A stretch of DNA of 64,000 nucleotides from Gracilimonas sp965227215 (lineage in GTDB: Bacteria; Bacteroidota; Rhodothermia; Balneolales; Balneolaceae). This document shows positions 16,327-24,605 of the stretch, piece by piece; the stretch's first letter is position 1, and the number at the start of each line of letters is the position of its first letter. The DNA lies in assembly GCA_965227215.1 (NCBI GenBank), contig OZ245729.1, positions 1,922,001 through 1,986,000 of the forward strand. Direction: 5' to 3'. A program made the translations under genes and the position numbers. Under the pieces are notes generated by a model. That model did no database searches. It was given only the letters and a program-made list of their open reading frames with translations, and was not told the DNA's origin.

Positions 16327-17955
16327 ATGAAAGAATATTTAGTTGAGATCATCAGCAAGTCGCTGGATCAGTTTGAGCTGGAAGAAAAACCTGAAATCAG
16401 AATTGAGGAACCCAATCAGCCTGAACACGGAGATGCATCTACCAATGTGGCTATGATGTTAGCCAAGCCGCTAAAGAATAATCCCAGAGCTATTGCTCAG
16501 CATATTGTAGACGGCTTGAAGTATGAAGAAAAGAAAATATCAGCCGTCGAAATAGCAGGGCCCGGATTTATCAACTTCCGTTTTGCCGAAGATTATTTGT
16601 TTGATGAACTTGAAGAAATCCTGGCTGCGGGTTCGGAATACGGAAAAACGGACAGCTACAAAGGGAAAAAGGTGTTGGTTGAGTTTGTGAGCGCTAATCC
16701 CACAGGCCCATTGACGGTTGGCCACGGCCGTAATGCGGTTTTAGGAGATACGGTTTCCCGTCTTTTGGAATGGACTGGTGCAGAGGTTGAGCGGGAATAT
16801 TATTTTAATGATGCTGGCCGGCAGATGCGTGTATTGGGAGAAAGCGTGCAGGCCCGTTATATGCAGCTGTTAGGAAAAGGGGAAGAATTTCCGGAGGGCG
16901 GTTACGAAGGAGAATACATTCGGGATATTGCCCAGGCGCTTGTAGATGAGCACGGAGTAGACCTTGTAGATGCTGAAGACGAGAAGCCGTTTAAAGAAAA
17001 AGCCGAAGAAGAAATTTTTGCGGATATCAGTCGAACGCTGGATCGTATGGGCATCAAGATGGATTCTTACTTTAATGAGCATAGTTTGTATGAAGACGGT
17101 AAGATTGAGGAAACCATCGAAAAGCTACGAGAGCTGAATCTGGCATATGACAAAGACGGAGCCGTTTGGTTTAAAACCACAGAATTTGGCAAAGATAAAG
17201 ATACCGTGCTGGTGAAAAGTTCTGGTGAACCCACCTACCGACTTCCCGATATTGCCTATCATGCCAATAAACTGGACCGCGGCTTTGATCTGTGCGTGGA
17301 TGTATTCGGGGCCGATCACATTGCCACTTATCCGGATGTGCTTTCAGGAATCAAGTCGCTGGGTTACGATCCTGGAAAGGTAGATGTGGTAGTGTATCAG
17401 TTTGTGACCATCGTAAAAGATGGCAAGCCCTTTAAAATGAGCACCCGTAAAGCGAATTTTGTCACGTTAGACGAACTGATGGACGAAGTGGGAGCCGACG
17501 TGACCCGCTTCTTCTTCCTGATGCGTTCACCCAACACGCATCTTGAGTTTGATATTGCCCAGGCGAAAGAAGCCGGAGAAAAGAACCCGGTATTTTACCT
17601 GCAATACGCACATGCACGGATAGCGAGTATTCTCCGAAAAGTAGAAGACGAATATGATTTTTCCGGAGAAGTTGATCTGAGTAAGTTAAATCACCCTACC
17701 GAAATTACGCTCATTAAAACGATGCTGAAATTCCCGGATACGGTTGCTACTTCGGCCCGCCTTAGAGAGCCTCACCATGTGATCACCTTTCTAAATCAGC
17801 TGGCCTCAGATTTCACCAGCTTTTATCACGATTGCCGAATTTTAGGTGAAGATGAAGAGCTCGCTCAGGCCCGAATGGAATTGGCCAAGGCGGTTGCGCA
17901 GGTGCTGAGAAACGGATTGGGCATTTTAGGAATCACCGCTCCGGACCAAATGTGA
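16327..17955 (+). CDS. argS: arginyl-tRNA synthetase
   Basis: Class I aminoacyl-tRNA synthetase that charges tRNA-Arg. About 542 residues from the ATG at 16327; the in-frame TTG at 16309 would add six residues and is less likely. The N-terminal additional domain precedes VEFVSANPTGPLTVGHGRN (the HIGH-like motif) and the KMSTRK motif, an MSK-type loop. The C-terminal anticodon-binding helices end in LGILGITAPDQM. Monocistronic, between a terminator and a heptad hairpin shared with the convergent methyltransferase gene. Confidence 0.96.
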   Translation: MKEYLVEIISKSLDQFELEEKPEIRIEEPNQPEHGDASTNVAMMLAKPLKNNPRAIAQHIVDGLKYEEKKISAVEIAGPGFINFRFAEDYLFDELEEILAAGSEYGKTDSYKGKKVLVEFVSANPTGPLTVGHGRNAVLGDTVSRLLEWTGAEVEREYYFNDAGRQMRVLGESVQARYMQLLGKGEEFPEGGYEGEYIRDIAQALVDEHGVDLVDAEDEKPFKEKAEEEIFADISRTLDRMGIKMDSYFNEHSLYEDGKIEETIEKLRELNLAYDKDGAVWFKTTEFGKDKDTVLVKSSGEPTYRLPDIAYHANKLDRGFDLCVDVFGADHIATYPDVLSGIKSLGYDPGKVDVVVYQFVTIVKDGKPFKMSTRKANFVTLDELMDEVGADVTRFFFLMRSPNTHLEFDIAQAKEAGEKNPVFYLQYAHARIASILRKVEDEYDFSGEVDLSKLNHPTEITLIKTMLKFPDTVATSARLREPHHVITFLNQLASDFTSFYHDCRILGEDEELAQARMELAKAVAQVLRNGLGILGITAPDQM

Positions 17956-17962
17956 TGGAATT

Positions 17963-18035
17963 ATAAATGCTGAACTATGAATGTTGAATGAGATTTTTCG
18001 AATTTAACATTCAGCATTTAAAATTTATCATTCTT
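17963..18035. repeat. heptad-word inverted repeat between argS and a methyltransferase gene
   Basis: The left part is a run of AATnnTG-like heptads (17966-17993). The complementary right part (18005-18035) reads in the same period when reverse-complemented. The best paired core is AAATGCTGAA (17965-17974) with TTCAGCATTT (18010-18019). It sits between two convergent genes, where a bidirectional end signal is expected. Confidence 0.6.
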
Positions 18036-18036
18036 C

Positions 18037-18843
18037 TCAAGCAGGAGTTAGCTTCGTAAAGCAAACAATACCCTTCACCAGCTGTTCTTCCACCTTAAAG
18101 CCGGCCTGATTGAATAGCTTGTTGCTCTCCTCCACGGTCCAGAAGTTGATACCGCCAATGGCTGCGGATTCCTGCAAAAGACGGCCATACCAGGCATCCG
18201 ATTTAATGAGATGCATCATAAAGAAAACACCGTCGTCTTTGATAACACGCTTGGCCTCGTAAAGCACTTTTAATTCTTCGGTAAGCTCATTAAGTGTTCC
18301 CCCCATCACAATTCCGTCAAATGTTTTGGAGAAGAAAGGAAGTTCTCTGCCGTCCGCTCTCAGGAAATACATGTCGGTTTCGTCGGCTTCGGCTTTGAGT
18401 CGGGCCTCCTCCAGCATCTGATAAGAGAAATCGAGGGCTACAATGTTGGCTTTTTTCTGAGCGGCTTTAAGTGCGCGGCCGTAGAGAGCAGTTGAGCATC
18501 CTAAATCTAAATATAAACCACCTTCATGAGGAGCCGTCCAGTCAATGAGCAGCTCATGTTCTTTTTCGATGGGAAACTCCTCTCCGGATAACAAGGAAAG
18601 TGAACGCTTCCGCCAGATGTCTTCATAAATGGCGGCTGTCAATTTCCAGTGATTTGTGCTCTGTGCGATAGATGTGAATTCCGGCTCTTTGCCTAACAGG
18701 TCTATAATGTTATTCCTGACCTGATATTCATCCCCCTCTTTAGAGCCAACCGTGCCGTTGAAAGGTGTAGAAAGGGTAGAAACTTCATCGGGAATGGAAA
18801 TCCCGGCTCGTTCATCAATAGGTGAGCGTAATTCAAGAGTCAT
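18037..18843 (-). CDS. SAM-dependent methyltransferase, class I
   Basis: 268 residues. The N-terminal 60 residues look like a degenerate Trm112/zinc-ribbon-type region without cysteines. The Rossmann methyltransferase core follows: motif I LYLDLGCSTALYG near residue 110, the acidic loop VALDFSYQMLEEAR, and DGIVMGGTLNEL. This architecture resembles small-molecule or quinone-type methyltransferases; the substrate is not identifiable. It lies on the same strand as the SAM hydrolase and dnaN, separated by a 161-base spacer with paired hairpins, so both flanking enzymes use S-adenosylmethionine. Confidence 0.82.
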   Translation of the reverse strand: MTLELRSPIDERAGISIPDEVSTLSTPFNGTVGSKEGDEYQVRNNIIDLLGKEPEFTSIAQSTNHWKLTAAIYEDIWRKRSLSLLSGEEFPIEKEHELLIDWTAPHEGGLYLDLGCSTALYGRALKAAQKKANIVALDFSYQMLEEARLKAEADETDMYFLRADGRELPFFSKTFDGIVMGGTLNELTEELKVLYEAKRVIKDDGVFFMMHLIKSDAWYGRLLQESAAIGGINFWTVEESNKLFNQAGFKVEEQLVKGIVCFTKLTPA

Positions 18844-18917
18844 AAAAGCTAATCATTTTGTTCGGTGATGAATACGCTTAATCACTGCTCGTGTTACAGG
18901 TGGTTTTCCGCCCATGC

Positions 18918-18988
18918 TAACTTTTCCAAAGTTATTAAGGGACTATGATTAGAATTGCTCTCTATTAACTTTGGAAAAGTTAATAGAG
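18918..18988. promoter_or_regulatory. paired hairpins with complementary loops
   Basis: Two hairpins share the stem TAACTTT/AAAGTTA. The left one (18918-18934) has loop TCC. The right one (18960-18988) extends to a perfect 13-bp stem with loop GGA. The two are reverse complements of each other, so they can also pair into one long structure. The left hairpin contains TAACTTTG on the minus strand (18927-18934), a TAnnTTTG match about 84 bases before the methyltransferase ATG. The right hairpin lies just after the SAM hydrolase stop and may end that transcript. Confidence 0.5.
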
Positions 18989-19004
18989 GCGACAACTCAA
19001 AAAA

Positions 19005-19796
19005 TCACTTCTGCAGCACGATGGAGATTTGAGCACCTTTGTCAACACTTAACATCCGGCCGGCATTTCCTTTATTGATACCAATTTCCAGCATGCCCGA
19101 ACTTCCGATAAATGCGGCGGGCTCACCTTCTTCCACATCCCCAAAGGTAGTGACGATTGTGTTGAGCATAGTATTGCCCACGTAAATTTTCACATCTTTC
19201 TTTTTGATGTGTTCTTCGAAAAGCTGCTCAGAAATATTGGTAATAAGATTCCCAAAGCGGTCTATATGAAGAACCCAGCCCTGAAGCCCGTCTCTATCTG
19301 CAATGGGGACGGCCCAGTGATAAGTAACCAGCTCTTCAATCGGTTCTCCAAGTTTATCAAAAGAAACGCCATTACTGAGATGTGCCGTAACCGGGGCAAA
19401 GACATCCCGACCATGAAAGGTTTTGGATATCCCCTCCTGTCGCCAATATTCTTTGTTATTAATTTTTACAGCCTCGTAGTCAAATTCGTCAAAGAAAAGA
19501 GAAAAGATGCCATTATCGGGCCCTACGAAATACTGATCACCTACTTTCAGTGCGATCGGATGCCGGGATGTTCCCACACCGGGATCAACAACCACAAGAT
19601 GAACGGTGCCGGGCGGAAAAAGAAAGGCTGCATTACGCACCACCCAAGCTCCGGCCATAATGTCTTGGGGCGGAATATCATGAGAGATATCGATGAGGCG
19701 GGCGTCGGGAGCAATCCCAAGGATGACCGCCTTCATAGCGCTCACATAATGGTCTTGCAGACCAAAATCAGATGTGAGAGTAATTATTTGACTCAT
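19005..19796 (-). CDS. SAM hydroxide adenosyltransferase (SAM hydrolase, DUF62 family)
   Basis: 263 residues matching the DUF62/duf-62 family related to fluorinase and chlorinase. Known members convert SAM plus water to adenosine and methionine. Visible family motifs are LTSDFGLQDHYVSAMKAV at the N-terminus, DPGVGT, GPDNGIFS and FHGRDVFAPVTAHLS. Family-typical length. Its start overlaps the dnaN stop by one base (TGATG), so it is translated from the dnaN transcript. With the methyltransferase downstream, SAM or adenosine homeostasis is the likely theme. A halogenase role is unlikely but cannot be excluded. Confidence 0.88.
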   Translation of the reverse strand: MSQIITLTSDFGLQDHYVSAMKAVILGIAPDARLIDISHDIPPQDIMAGAWVVRNAAFLFPPGTVHLVVVDPGVGTSRHPIALKVGDQYFVGPDNGIFSLFFDEFDYEAVKINNKEYWRQEGISKTFHGRDVFAPVTAHLSNGVSFDKLGEPIEELVTYHWAVPIADRDGLQGWVLHIDRFGNLITNISEQLFEEHIKKKDVKIYVGNTMLNTIVTTFGDVEEGEPAAFIGSSGMLEIGINKGNAGRMLSVDKGAQISIVLQK

Positions 19797-20911
19797 CAGG
19801 CATAGCTGTTGAGCATCACCGGCATCACCAGCATTAGAATATCTTCGTTTTCATTCTCTTCCGAAGGCTTTACGATACCGGCGCGATTTGGGGAAGAAAA
19901 CTCAAAAGTAACTTCTTCATCATCGATGTTGCTGAGAACATCTCCCAGGTATTTAGCATTAAAGCCGATTTCCATTTCTTCATTGGAGTACTCGCACTCG
20001 ATGGTTTCTTTCGCTTCGCTGCTCATGTCGAGATCTTCAGCGCGAATGGTGAGTTTGTCGGAGCCGAGTTGTAATCGGATCTGGCGGGTGGTTGTGCTAG
20101 AGAAGATAGCAACCCGCTTTACGGTAGAGAGCATCTGCTCTTTGCTGATGGTCAGGAACTTGTCGTTATCACGTGGAATAACAGAATCGTAATTTGGATA
20201 CTGCTCATTAATCAGTCGTGTAATTACGATGGTGCCACCACTTTTAAATCGGGCATGATCTTCCGTTACGGTCAAGTCGCACTCATCACCATCAATGGTT
20301 TTCTGTATGAGGCTCAACGCTTTATCGGGAACAATGAAATTCACGTCATTGTCGGCTGTAATTTCTTTGTTGGTATATTTAACCAAGCGGTGACCGTCGG
20401 TTGCCACAAACTTGCTTTCTTCTGTTCCAATCTGAAAGTACACACCCATCATAGCCGGACGAAGATCGTCACTGGAAACGGCAAATAAGGTTTTATGAAT
20501 GGCATTATTCATCAACTCCGTAGTGGTATTGATGTTGGTTCCTTCATCCAGATTAGGTACTTCCGGGAATTCATCGGCATCGTCACCTACCAGCTTATAA
20601 GTACCCTTATCGGTACGGAAGTTGATGTTTTTGCGGTCATCCACATCAAAGAAAACCGGGATGTTTGGAAGCTGGCGCAATGTTTCGAGCAGCCGGCGGG
20701 CAGGAATGGCAACCGCTCCGTCTTCTTCAATATCTGCATCGATATACTCGATGATTGAAATCTCCAAGTCGGTAGCCGTGAGTTTCAGTTTTCCGTCTTC
20801 ACTTTCAAAAAGGATGGTTTCCAAAATAGGAAGCGTAGCTTTTGAAGGCACGGCTCCAATCACGGCCGAAAGCCCTTTATTGAGTTCGTTGCTCGATACA
20901 GAAAATTTCAT
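19796..20911 (-). CDS. dnaN: DNA polymerase III subunit beta (sliding clamp)
   Basis: Ring-shaped processivity clamp for the replicative polymerase. 371 residues from the ATG at 20911; the open frame extends upstream, but MKFSVSSNELNKGL is the conserved start. Three clamp domains are present, with VPSKATLPILETIL near residue 25 and the C-terminal VMPVML. Neither dnaA nor recF is adjacent; instead a SAM hydrolase gene overlaps it, so this is not an origin-type dnaA-dnaN locus. The divergent spacer to the PorV-like gene (20912-21099) holds a small hairpin near 20935-20966. Confidence 0.95.
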   Translation of the reverse strand: MKFSVSSNELNKGLSAVIGAVPSKATLPILETILFESEDGKLKLTATDLEISIIEYIDADIEEDGAVAIPARRLLETLRQLPNIPVFFDVDDRKNINFRTDKGTYKLVGDDADEFPEVPNLDEGTNINTTTELMNNAIHKTLFAVSSDDLRPAMMGVYFQIGTEESKFVATDGHRLVKYTNKEITADNDVNFIVPDKALSLIQKTIDGDECDLTVTEDHARFKSGGTIVITRLINEQYPNYDSVIPRDNDKFLTISKEQMLSTVKRVAIFSSTTTRQIRLQLGSDKLTIRAEDLDMSSEAKETIECEYSNEEMEIGFNAKYLGDVLSNIDDEEVTFEFSSPNRAGIVKPSEENENEDILMLVMPVMLNSYA

Positions 20912-21099
20912 AAATGCATTATTTAAGTAGGTTAAAAGGCAATTTTCAACCAACAGTTGCCCTTTCAGTGGAGTGTGCTTATACTAAGAAATACTGGCTC
21001 TCTCTGCAACCGCAGAAAGCGCAATTTTCATCCCAAATAAGTCACAGAATATATCGTTTAAAGCGCTACAGTAACTATAATTTTATCGCTGTTTTTTTG

Positions 21100-22176
21100 A
21101 TGAACCGATTCTTCCCCGCGCTTTTATTATTTACTGTGATGATTCCTGTCTTCACGTTTGCTCAAGCCACTCAGGCGAAGTACGGAAATGATTTTTTAAC
21201 TACCGGAAGCGGAGCACGTGCTCTGGGAATGGGAAGTGCTCATGTGGCTCTAACGAGCGATGTAACCTCTGCCTACTGGAACGTAGCCGGACTGGCTGAG
21301 GTCGAAACCCCACAGATTATGTATATGCACTCCGAGCGGTTCAGCGGCATTGTGGGCTATGACTATGGAGCTGCAACTTTGCCACTTAGGTCAGGCAATG
21401 GGGTCGTTTCTATAAGTTTTTTCCGTCAGGGTGTAGATAATATCGCTAATACGCTGAATGCCTGGGATCGGGAGCGGGACCAACCCAAAGGCAATGTTCA
21501 AGATTATATCACCCGGTTTAGTGCAGCCGATATGGCACTTTTCTTTTCTTATGCAAAACAGAAAAGTGATAGGTTGTCTTATGGGGCTTCGGCCAAAATC
21601 GTTCGCCAAAAACTAGGCCCCTTCGCCGAAGCCTGGGGCTATAGCCTGGATGTTGGTGCAAAGTACAAAACCGATTTCGCCAACTTTGGGGTTACGGTTC
21701 ACGATATCACCACCATGCAAAAGATGTGGGAGGTAAATGAGTCGGCCTTTGGGGATTATGAAGCTCAATTCGACAGCCTTGGGGCTACCCTTCCGACCGG
21801 CCAAAACGAATTTGTGCTTCCCTCGGTGAAATTAGGTGCAGCAAAATTATTCCCAATCGGAGCGAATTTTTTGCTTTCTGCGGCTGCAGATGTAGACTTT
21901 TTATTCGAAAATAGACGAGCGTATTACATCAATGTAGGGAGTATGAGTATAGAGCCACATGTAGGGGGTGAGGTTTCGTATAAAGAGGTGATCGCTTTTC
22001 GTGTGGGCGTAACGGATTTCATCACCGATCCGGTTTCAGGTTTCTCGGTATCTCCGACACTAGGACTTGGTCTCAAACTTTCTTCTTTTGTGCTGGATTA
22101 TGGCTTCACCAGTTTTGCCGGCGCTTCCAGCGACTTAGGATTTACCCACCGTATTTCTCTTCGTTTCGATATTTAA
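21100..22176 (+). CDS. PorV/PorQ-like outer-membrane protein
   Basis: 358 residues from the ATG at 21100. The frame continues upstream to 20914, but the signal peptide (FFPALLLFTVMIPVFTFAQ) begins at this Met. The mature N-terminus shows TTGSGARALGMGSAHVAL and ITSAYWN-like spacing (SDVTSAYWNVAGLA), the signature of the PorV/PorQ family. Members are outer-membrane beta-barrels, some of which shuttle type IX secretion substrates. The C-terminus ends in a beta-signal (HRISLRFDI). No other type IX genes are in the window, so its exact role is open. Confidence 0.85.
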   Translation: MNRFFPALLLFTVMIPVFTFAQATQAKYGNDFLTTGSGARALGMGSAHVALTSDVTSAYWNVAGLAEVETPQIMYMHSERFSGIVGYDYGAATLPLRSGNGVVSISFFRQGVDNIANTLNAWDRERDQPKGNVQDYITRFSAADMALFFSYAKQKSDRLSYGASAKIVRQKLGPFAEAWGYSLDVGAKYKTDFANFGVTVHDITTMQKMWEVNESAFGDYEAQFDSLGATLPTGQNEFVLPSVKLGAAKLFPIGANFLLSAAADVDFLFENRRAYYINVGSMSIEPHVGGEVSYKEVIAFRVGVTDFITDPVSGFSVSPTLGLGLKLSSFVLDYGFTSFAGASSDLGFTHRISLRFDI

Positions 22177-22177
22177 C

Positions 22178-22250
22178 GTGTTTAAGTGTGAACGTCTTAA
22201 AGAGCTATGGTTATATTACAACGTCAACAAATAAACACATAAACACGTTG
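22178..22250. repeat. octad-word inverted repeat before miaA
   Basis: The left arm has GTGTTTAA followed by related 8-nt words (22178-22201). The right arm is two exact tandem ATAAACAC octads (22231-22246) plus GTTG. The outer 15 bases pair (AACGTGTTTA with TAAACACGTT) with one mismatch beyond. The right arm ends 2 bases before the TTG start of miaA, so the structure could mask that start. Confidence 0.6.
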
Positions 22251-22252
22251 AT

Positions 22253-23161
22253 TTGCGAATCATACTTTTAGGTCCAACGGCAGCCGGTAAAACTGAGCTT
22301 TCTCTACAACTTGCAGGGGAGCTTGATACGGCTATCATTTCGGCAGATTCCCGCCAGTGCTATAAGCACATCAATATTGGAACGGCAAAGCCATCACCAG
22401 AAGAATTAGATCGGATTCAGCATTATAATATCTCCCTACTGGATCTGGACGAAGAAGACTCGGCGATGGATTTCCAGAAACGCGCGGCCGAATGGGAAAA
22501 AGAGATTCTGAAAGATTCAGCTCATGTTATTTATGCCGGGGGAAGTACGCTACACCTGCAGAGCCTGATTCAACCTTTCAATGAAATGCCGGAATCGGAT
22601 GAAGAAAATATTGAACAGCTGGAAAGCCGTATAGAAAGTGAAGGAATTGAATCACTTTATGCCATGCTAAAAGAAGCAGATCCTGAATACGCGGATAATA
22701 TGGATGGCATGAACCGCCAGCGCATTATCCGGGCGCTGGATGTATGGATGCAAACCGGCAAGCCCTTCAGCAGCTTTCACAGCAATGATGAAATTCACCC
22801 TGATAAAAATACGATCGTATTTGACCTGAAGTGGCCCAGGCAAAAACTGTATGATCGCATCAATCAACGGGTTGACCAAATGATTGAGAAAGGCTTGGTG
22901 GAAGAAGTGAAATCAATACTGGACGCCGGACATTCCAAAGAATTGCAATCACTGAATACGGTGGGCTACAAAGAGATCATCAAGTATTTGGAGGGTGAAT
23001 GGACGCTGGAGAAAGCCGTGGAAAAAATCAAAACAAGTACCCGCCGATATGCAAAGCGACAAATTACCTGGTTCAGGCGTTGGGAGTTTATTGGATGGTT
23101 GGAGGCGGAGGAGTTATCAGTTGAGGAGATGAAACAAAGGGTTTTGGGAGAGCTCGACTAG
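22253..23161 (+). CDS. miaA: tRNA dimethylallyltransferase
   Basis: Prenylates A37 of tRNAs that read UNN codons, using DMAPP; links to the MEP pathway served by ispE. 302 residues. The N-terminal P-loop GPTAAGKTELS, the SADSRQCYKHINIGTAKP block and the C-terminal TRRYAKRQITWFR are diagnostic. The start must be the TTG at 22253, because the P-loop begins five residues later and no ATG precedes it. A heptad-type hairpin follows at 23171-23236. Confidence 0.94.
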   Translation: MRIILLGPTAAGKTELSLQLAGELDTAIISADSRQCYKHINIGTAKPSPEELDRIQHYNISLLDLDEEDSAMDFQKRAAEWEKEILKDSAHVIYAGGSTLHLQSLIQPFNEMPESDEENIEQLESRIESEGIESLYAMLKEADPEYADNMDGMNRQRIIRALDVWMQTGKPFSSFHSNDEIHPDKNTIVFDLKWPRQKLYDRINQRVDQMIEKGLVEEVKSILDAGHSKELQSLNTVGYKEIIKYLEGEWTLEKAVEKIKTSTRRYAKRQITWFRRWEFIGWLEAEELSVEEMKQRVLGELD

Positions 23162-23170
23162 AAGGGAAGA

Positions 23171-23236
23171 ACTCAGAAGTCAGTAGCCAGAATTCAGTGG
23201 AAGCTTAAGGCTACTGACTTCTGAGTCCTGAATTCT
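23171..23236. repeat. heptad-word inverted repeat between miaA and purS
   Basis: Perfect 18-bp arms at 23171-23188 and 23209-23226 with a 20-nt loop. The whole block from 23174 to 23236 reads as nine consecutive heptads in one register: CAGnnnn words first, then their complements. The loop words (AGAATTCAG) also recur in inverted form just after the right arm, so an alternative pairing exists. Confidence 0.75.
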
Positions 23237-23280
23237 TGTGCCTGCCCCAAACAGAGTTAGCAGCTAAGTTGCAGAAAGGT

Positions 23281-23288
23281 TAACTTTG
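23281..23288 (+). promoter_or_regulatory. Bacteroidota-type -7 promoter box for purS
   Basis: TAACTTTG, a perfect TAnnTTTG match, 25 bases before the purS ATG and downstream of a long hairpin. It would drive purS-clpS-purQ and possibly lptB. Confidence 0.5.
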
Positions 23289-23313
23289 GCACTCACTTAA
23301 ACGAAGCCCAACT

Positions 23314-23559
23314 ATGTACAAAGCGAAAGTAAATGTAACGCTCCGTCCATCAATTTTGGACCCTAAAGGTAAAGCCGCTCATCATGCTCTGCAGAATCTT
23401 GGTTTAAATGAAGTTCAGCAGGTTCGCATCGGAAAATTCATTGAGCTTGATGTGGATGCGAAAGATGAAGCCGCAGCGAAAGAAATTGTAGAATCAGCCT
23501 GTGCACAATTGCTGGCTAATGAAGTAATGGAAGATTTCGAAATTACTATCGAATCCTGA
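23314..23559 (+). CDS. purS: phosphoribosylformylglycinamidine synthase subunit PurS
   Basis: Small structural subunit of the three-part FGAM synthase (PurL-PurQ-PurS) in purine synthesis. 81 residues, the normal size. Begins MYKAKVNVTLRPSILDPKGKA, typical of PurS, and ends with the paired beta strands LANEVMEDFEITIES. It is separated from purQ only by a ClpS-like gene; purL is not in the window. Confidence 0.93.
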   Translation: MYKAKVNVTLRPSILDPKGKAAHHALQNLGLNEVQQVRIGKFIELDVDAKDEAAAKEIVESACAQLLANEVMEDFEITIES

Positions 23560-23562
23560 TAT

Positions 23563-23892
23563 ATGTTTCTGCTTGCTCAACATATCGATGAACTCGTGAT
23601 GTCTGGGACCGAAGTAGAAAAAACCACAGAAACCAAAGAGAAAGAAGAAGTCAAAGATGCGGTTGACACCCCTTGGCGACTGATTCTCTATGATGATGAC
23701 ATTCATACCTTTGATGAGGTTATTTCCCAGCTGATGAAGGCCACCGGATGCAGTTTATCGGAGGCGGAGGATAAAACCTGGAAAGTTCACAACGAAGGTA
23801 AAGCGCTGGTTCATGAAGGCGAATTCGAGGAGTGCCTTCGAATAGACGGCGTGTTAAAAGAAATTCAACTTGTTACCGAAATAAAAGGATAA
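23563..23892 (+). CDS. clpS: ClpS-family adaptor
   Basis: ClpS delivers N-degron substrates to the Clp protease. 109 residues from the ATG at 23563. An internal ATG at 23599 (MSGTEVEKTT) would give 97 residues, and that polar start looks more natural. The core matches ClpS: LILYDDDIHTFDEVISQLM and KVHNEGKALVHEGEFEEC. The conserved Asn of the LxNDD motif, which contacts the substrate alpha-amino group, is Asp here (YDDD), while the His in VH..G is kept. It lies between purS (3 bases) and purQ (4 bases), which ties it to purine gene expression. No clpA or clpC nearby. Confidence 0.85.
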   Translation: MFLLAQHIDELVMSGTEVEKTTETKEKEEVKDAVDTPWRLILYDDDIHTFDEVISQLMKATGCSLSEAEDKTWKVHNEGKALVHEGEFEECLRIDGVLKEIQLVTEIKG

Positions 23893-23896
23893 AACA

Positions 23897-24595
23897 ATGC
23901 CCACATTTGGCGTAGTAGTATTTCCCGGCTCTAATTGCGATCATGACGCTTATCATGCCATGAAGCACGTGATGAATTGCGAGGTTAAATTCCTCTGGCA
24001 CAAAGATACCGACCTTTCCGGAATCGACTTTTTAATTATTCCCGGGGGGTTTTCTTATGGTGATTACCTCCGCTCCGGAGCCATTGCCCGCTTCTCTCCC
24101 ATCATGCAGGAAGTGATGAAATTTGCCAAGAAAGGCGGACCGGTAATGGGCATTTGTAACGGATTTCAGATTTTGCTTGAAGCCGGATTGATTCCCGGAG
24201 CTATGATGCACAACCACAAGCTGAAGTTTGTGTGCAAGAATGTGTTTATCCGGTGTGAAAGCACCGATTCGTTATTTACGAATTCACTGGAGAAAGGAGA
24301 TGTGTTTGATATCCCGGTTTCCCACGGAGAAGGCAATTACTTTATTGATCAGGCCGGACTAAAATCACTGCAAGACAATGATCAGATTCTATTTCGGTAC
24401 AGTGATGCAAATGGAAAACTAACAGAAGAAGCCAACTTCAACGGCTCCATCGACCACATTGCCGGGATTTGTAATGAGGGCAGAAACGTGCTTGGAATGA
24501 TGCCCCACCCCGAACGAGCGATGGAGAAAATTTTGGGTTCAGAAGACGGAAAACCCATATTTGAGTCTATTCTTAATTCCCTGTCCGTAGCTTAA
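23897..24595 (+). CDS. purQ: phosphoribosylformylglycinamidine synthase subunit PurQ
   Basis: Glutaminase subunit of FGAM synthase; supplies ammonia to PurL. 232 residues. Class I amidotransferase features: the N-terminal FPGSNCDHDAYHA, PGGFSYGDYLRSGA, the nucleophile elbow GICNGFQIL, and the catalytic His/Glu in MMPHPERAME. Co-transcribed with purS and clpS. The ABC gene lptB follows after 10 bases and may be on the same transcript. Confidence 0.95.
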   Translation: MPTFGVVVFPGSNCDHDAYHAMKHVMNCEVKFLWHKDTDLSGIDFLIIPGGFSYGDYLRSGAIARFSPIMQEVMKFAKKGGPVMGICNGFQILLEAGLIPGAMMHNHKLKFVCKNVFIRCESTDSLFTNSLEKGDVFDIPVSHGEGNYFIDQAGLKSLQDNDQILFRYSDANGKLTEEANFNGSIDHIAGICNEGRNVLGMMPHPERAMEKILGSEDGKPIFESILNSLSVA

Positions 24596-24605
24596 TCAAT
24601 CCTAT

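Noticed and set aside
19796..20911. Replication origin near dnaN
   Set aside because: No dnaA gene and no cluster of DnaA boxes are seen; dnaN is coupled to a SAM hydrolase gene instead.
20914..21099. Extended N-terminus of the PorV-like protein
   Set aside because: A complete signal peptide begins at the ATG at 21100; the extension is low quality and overlaps the divergent promoter region.
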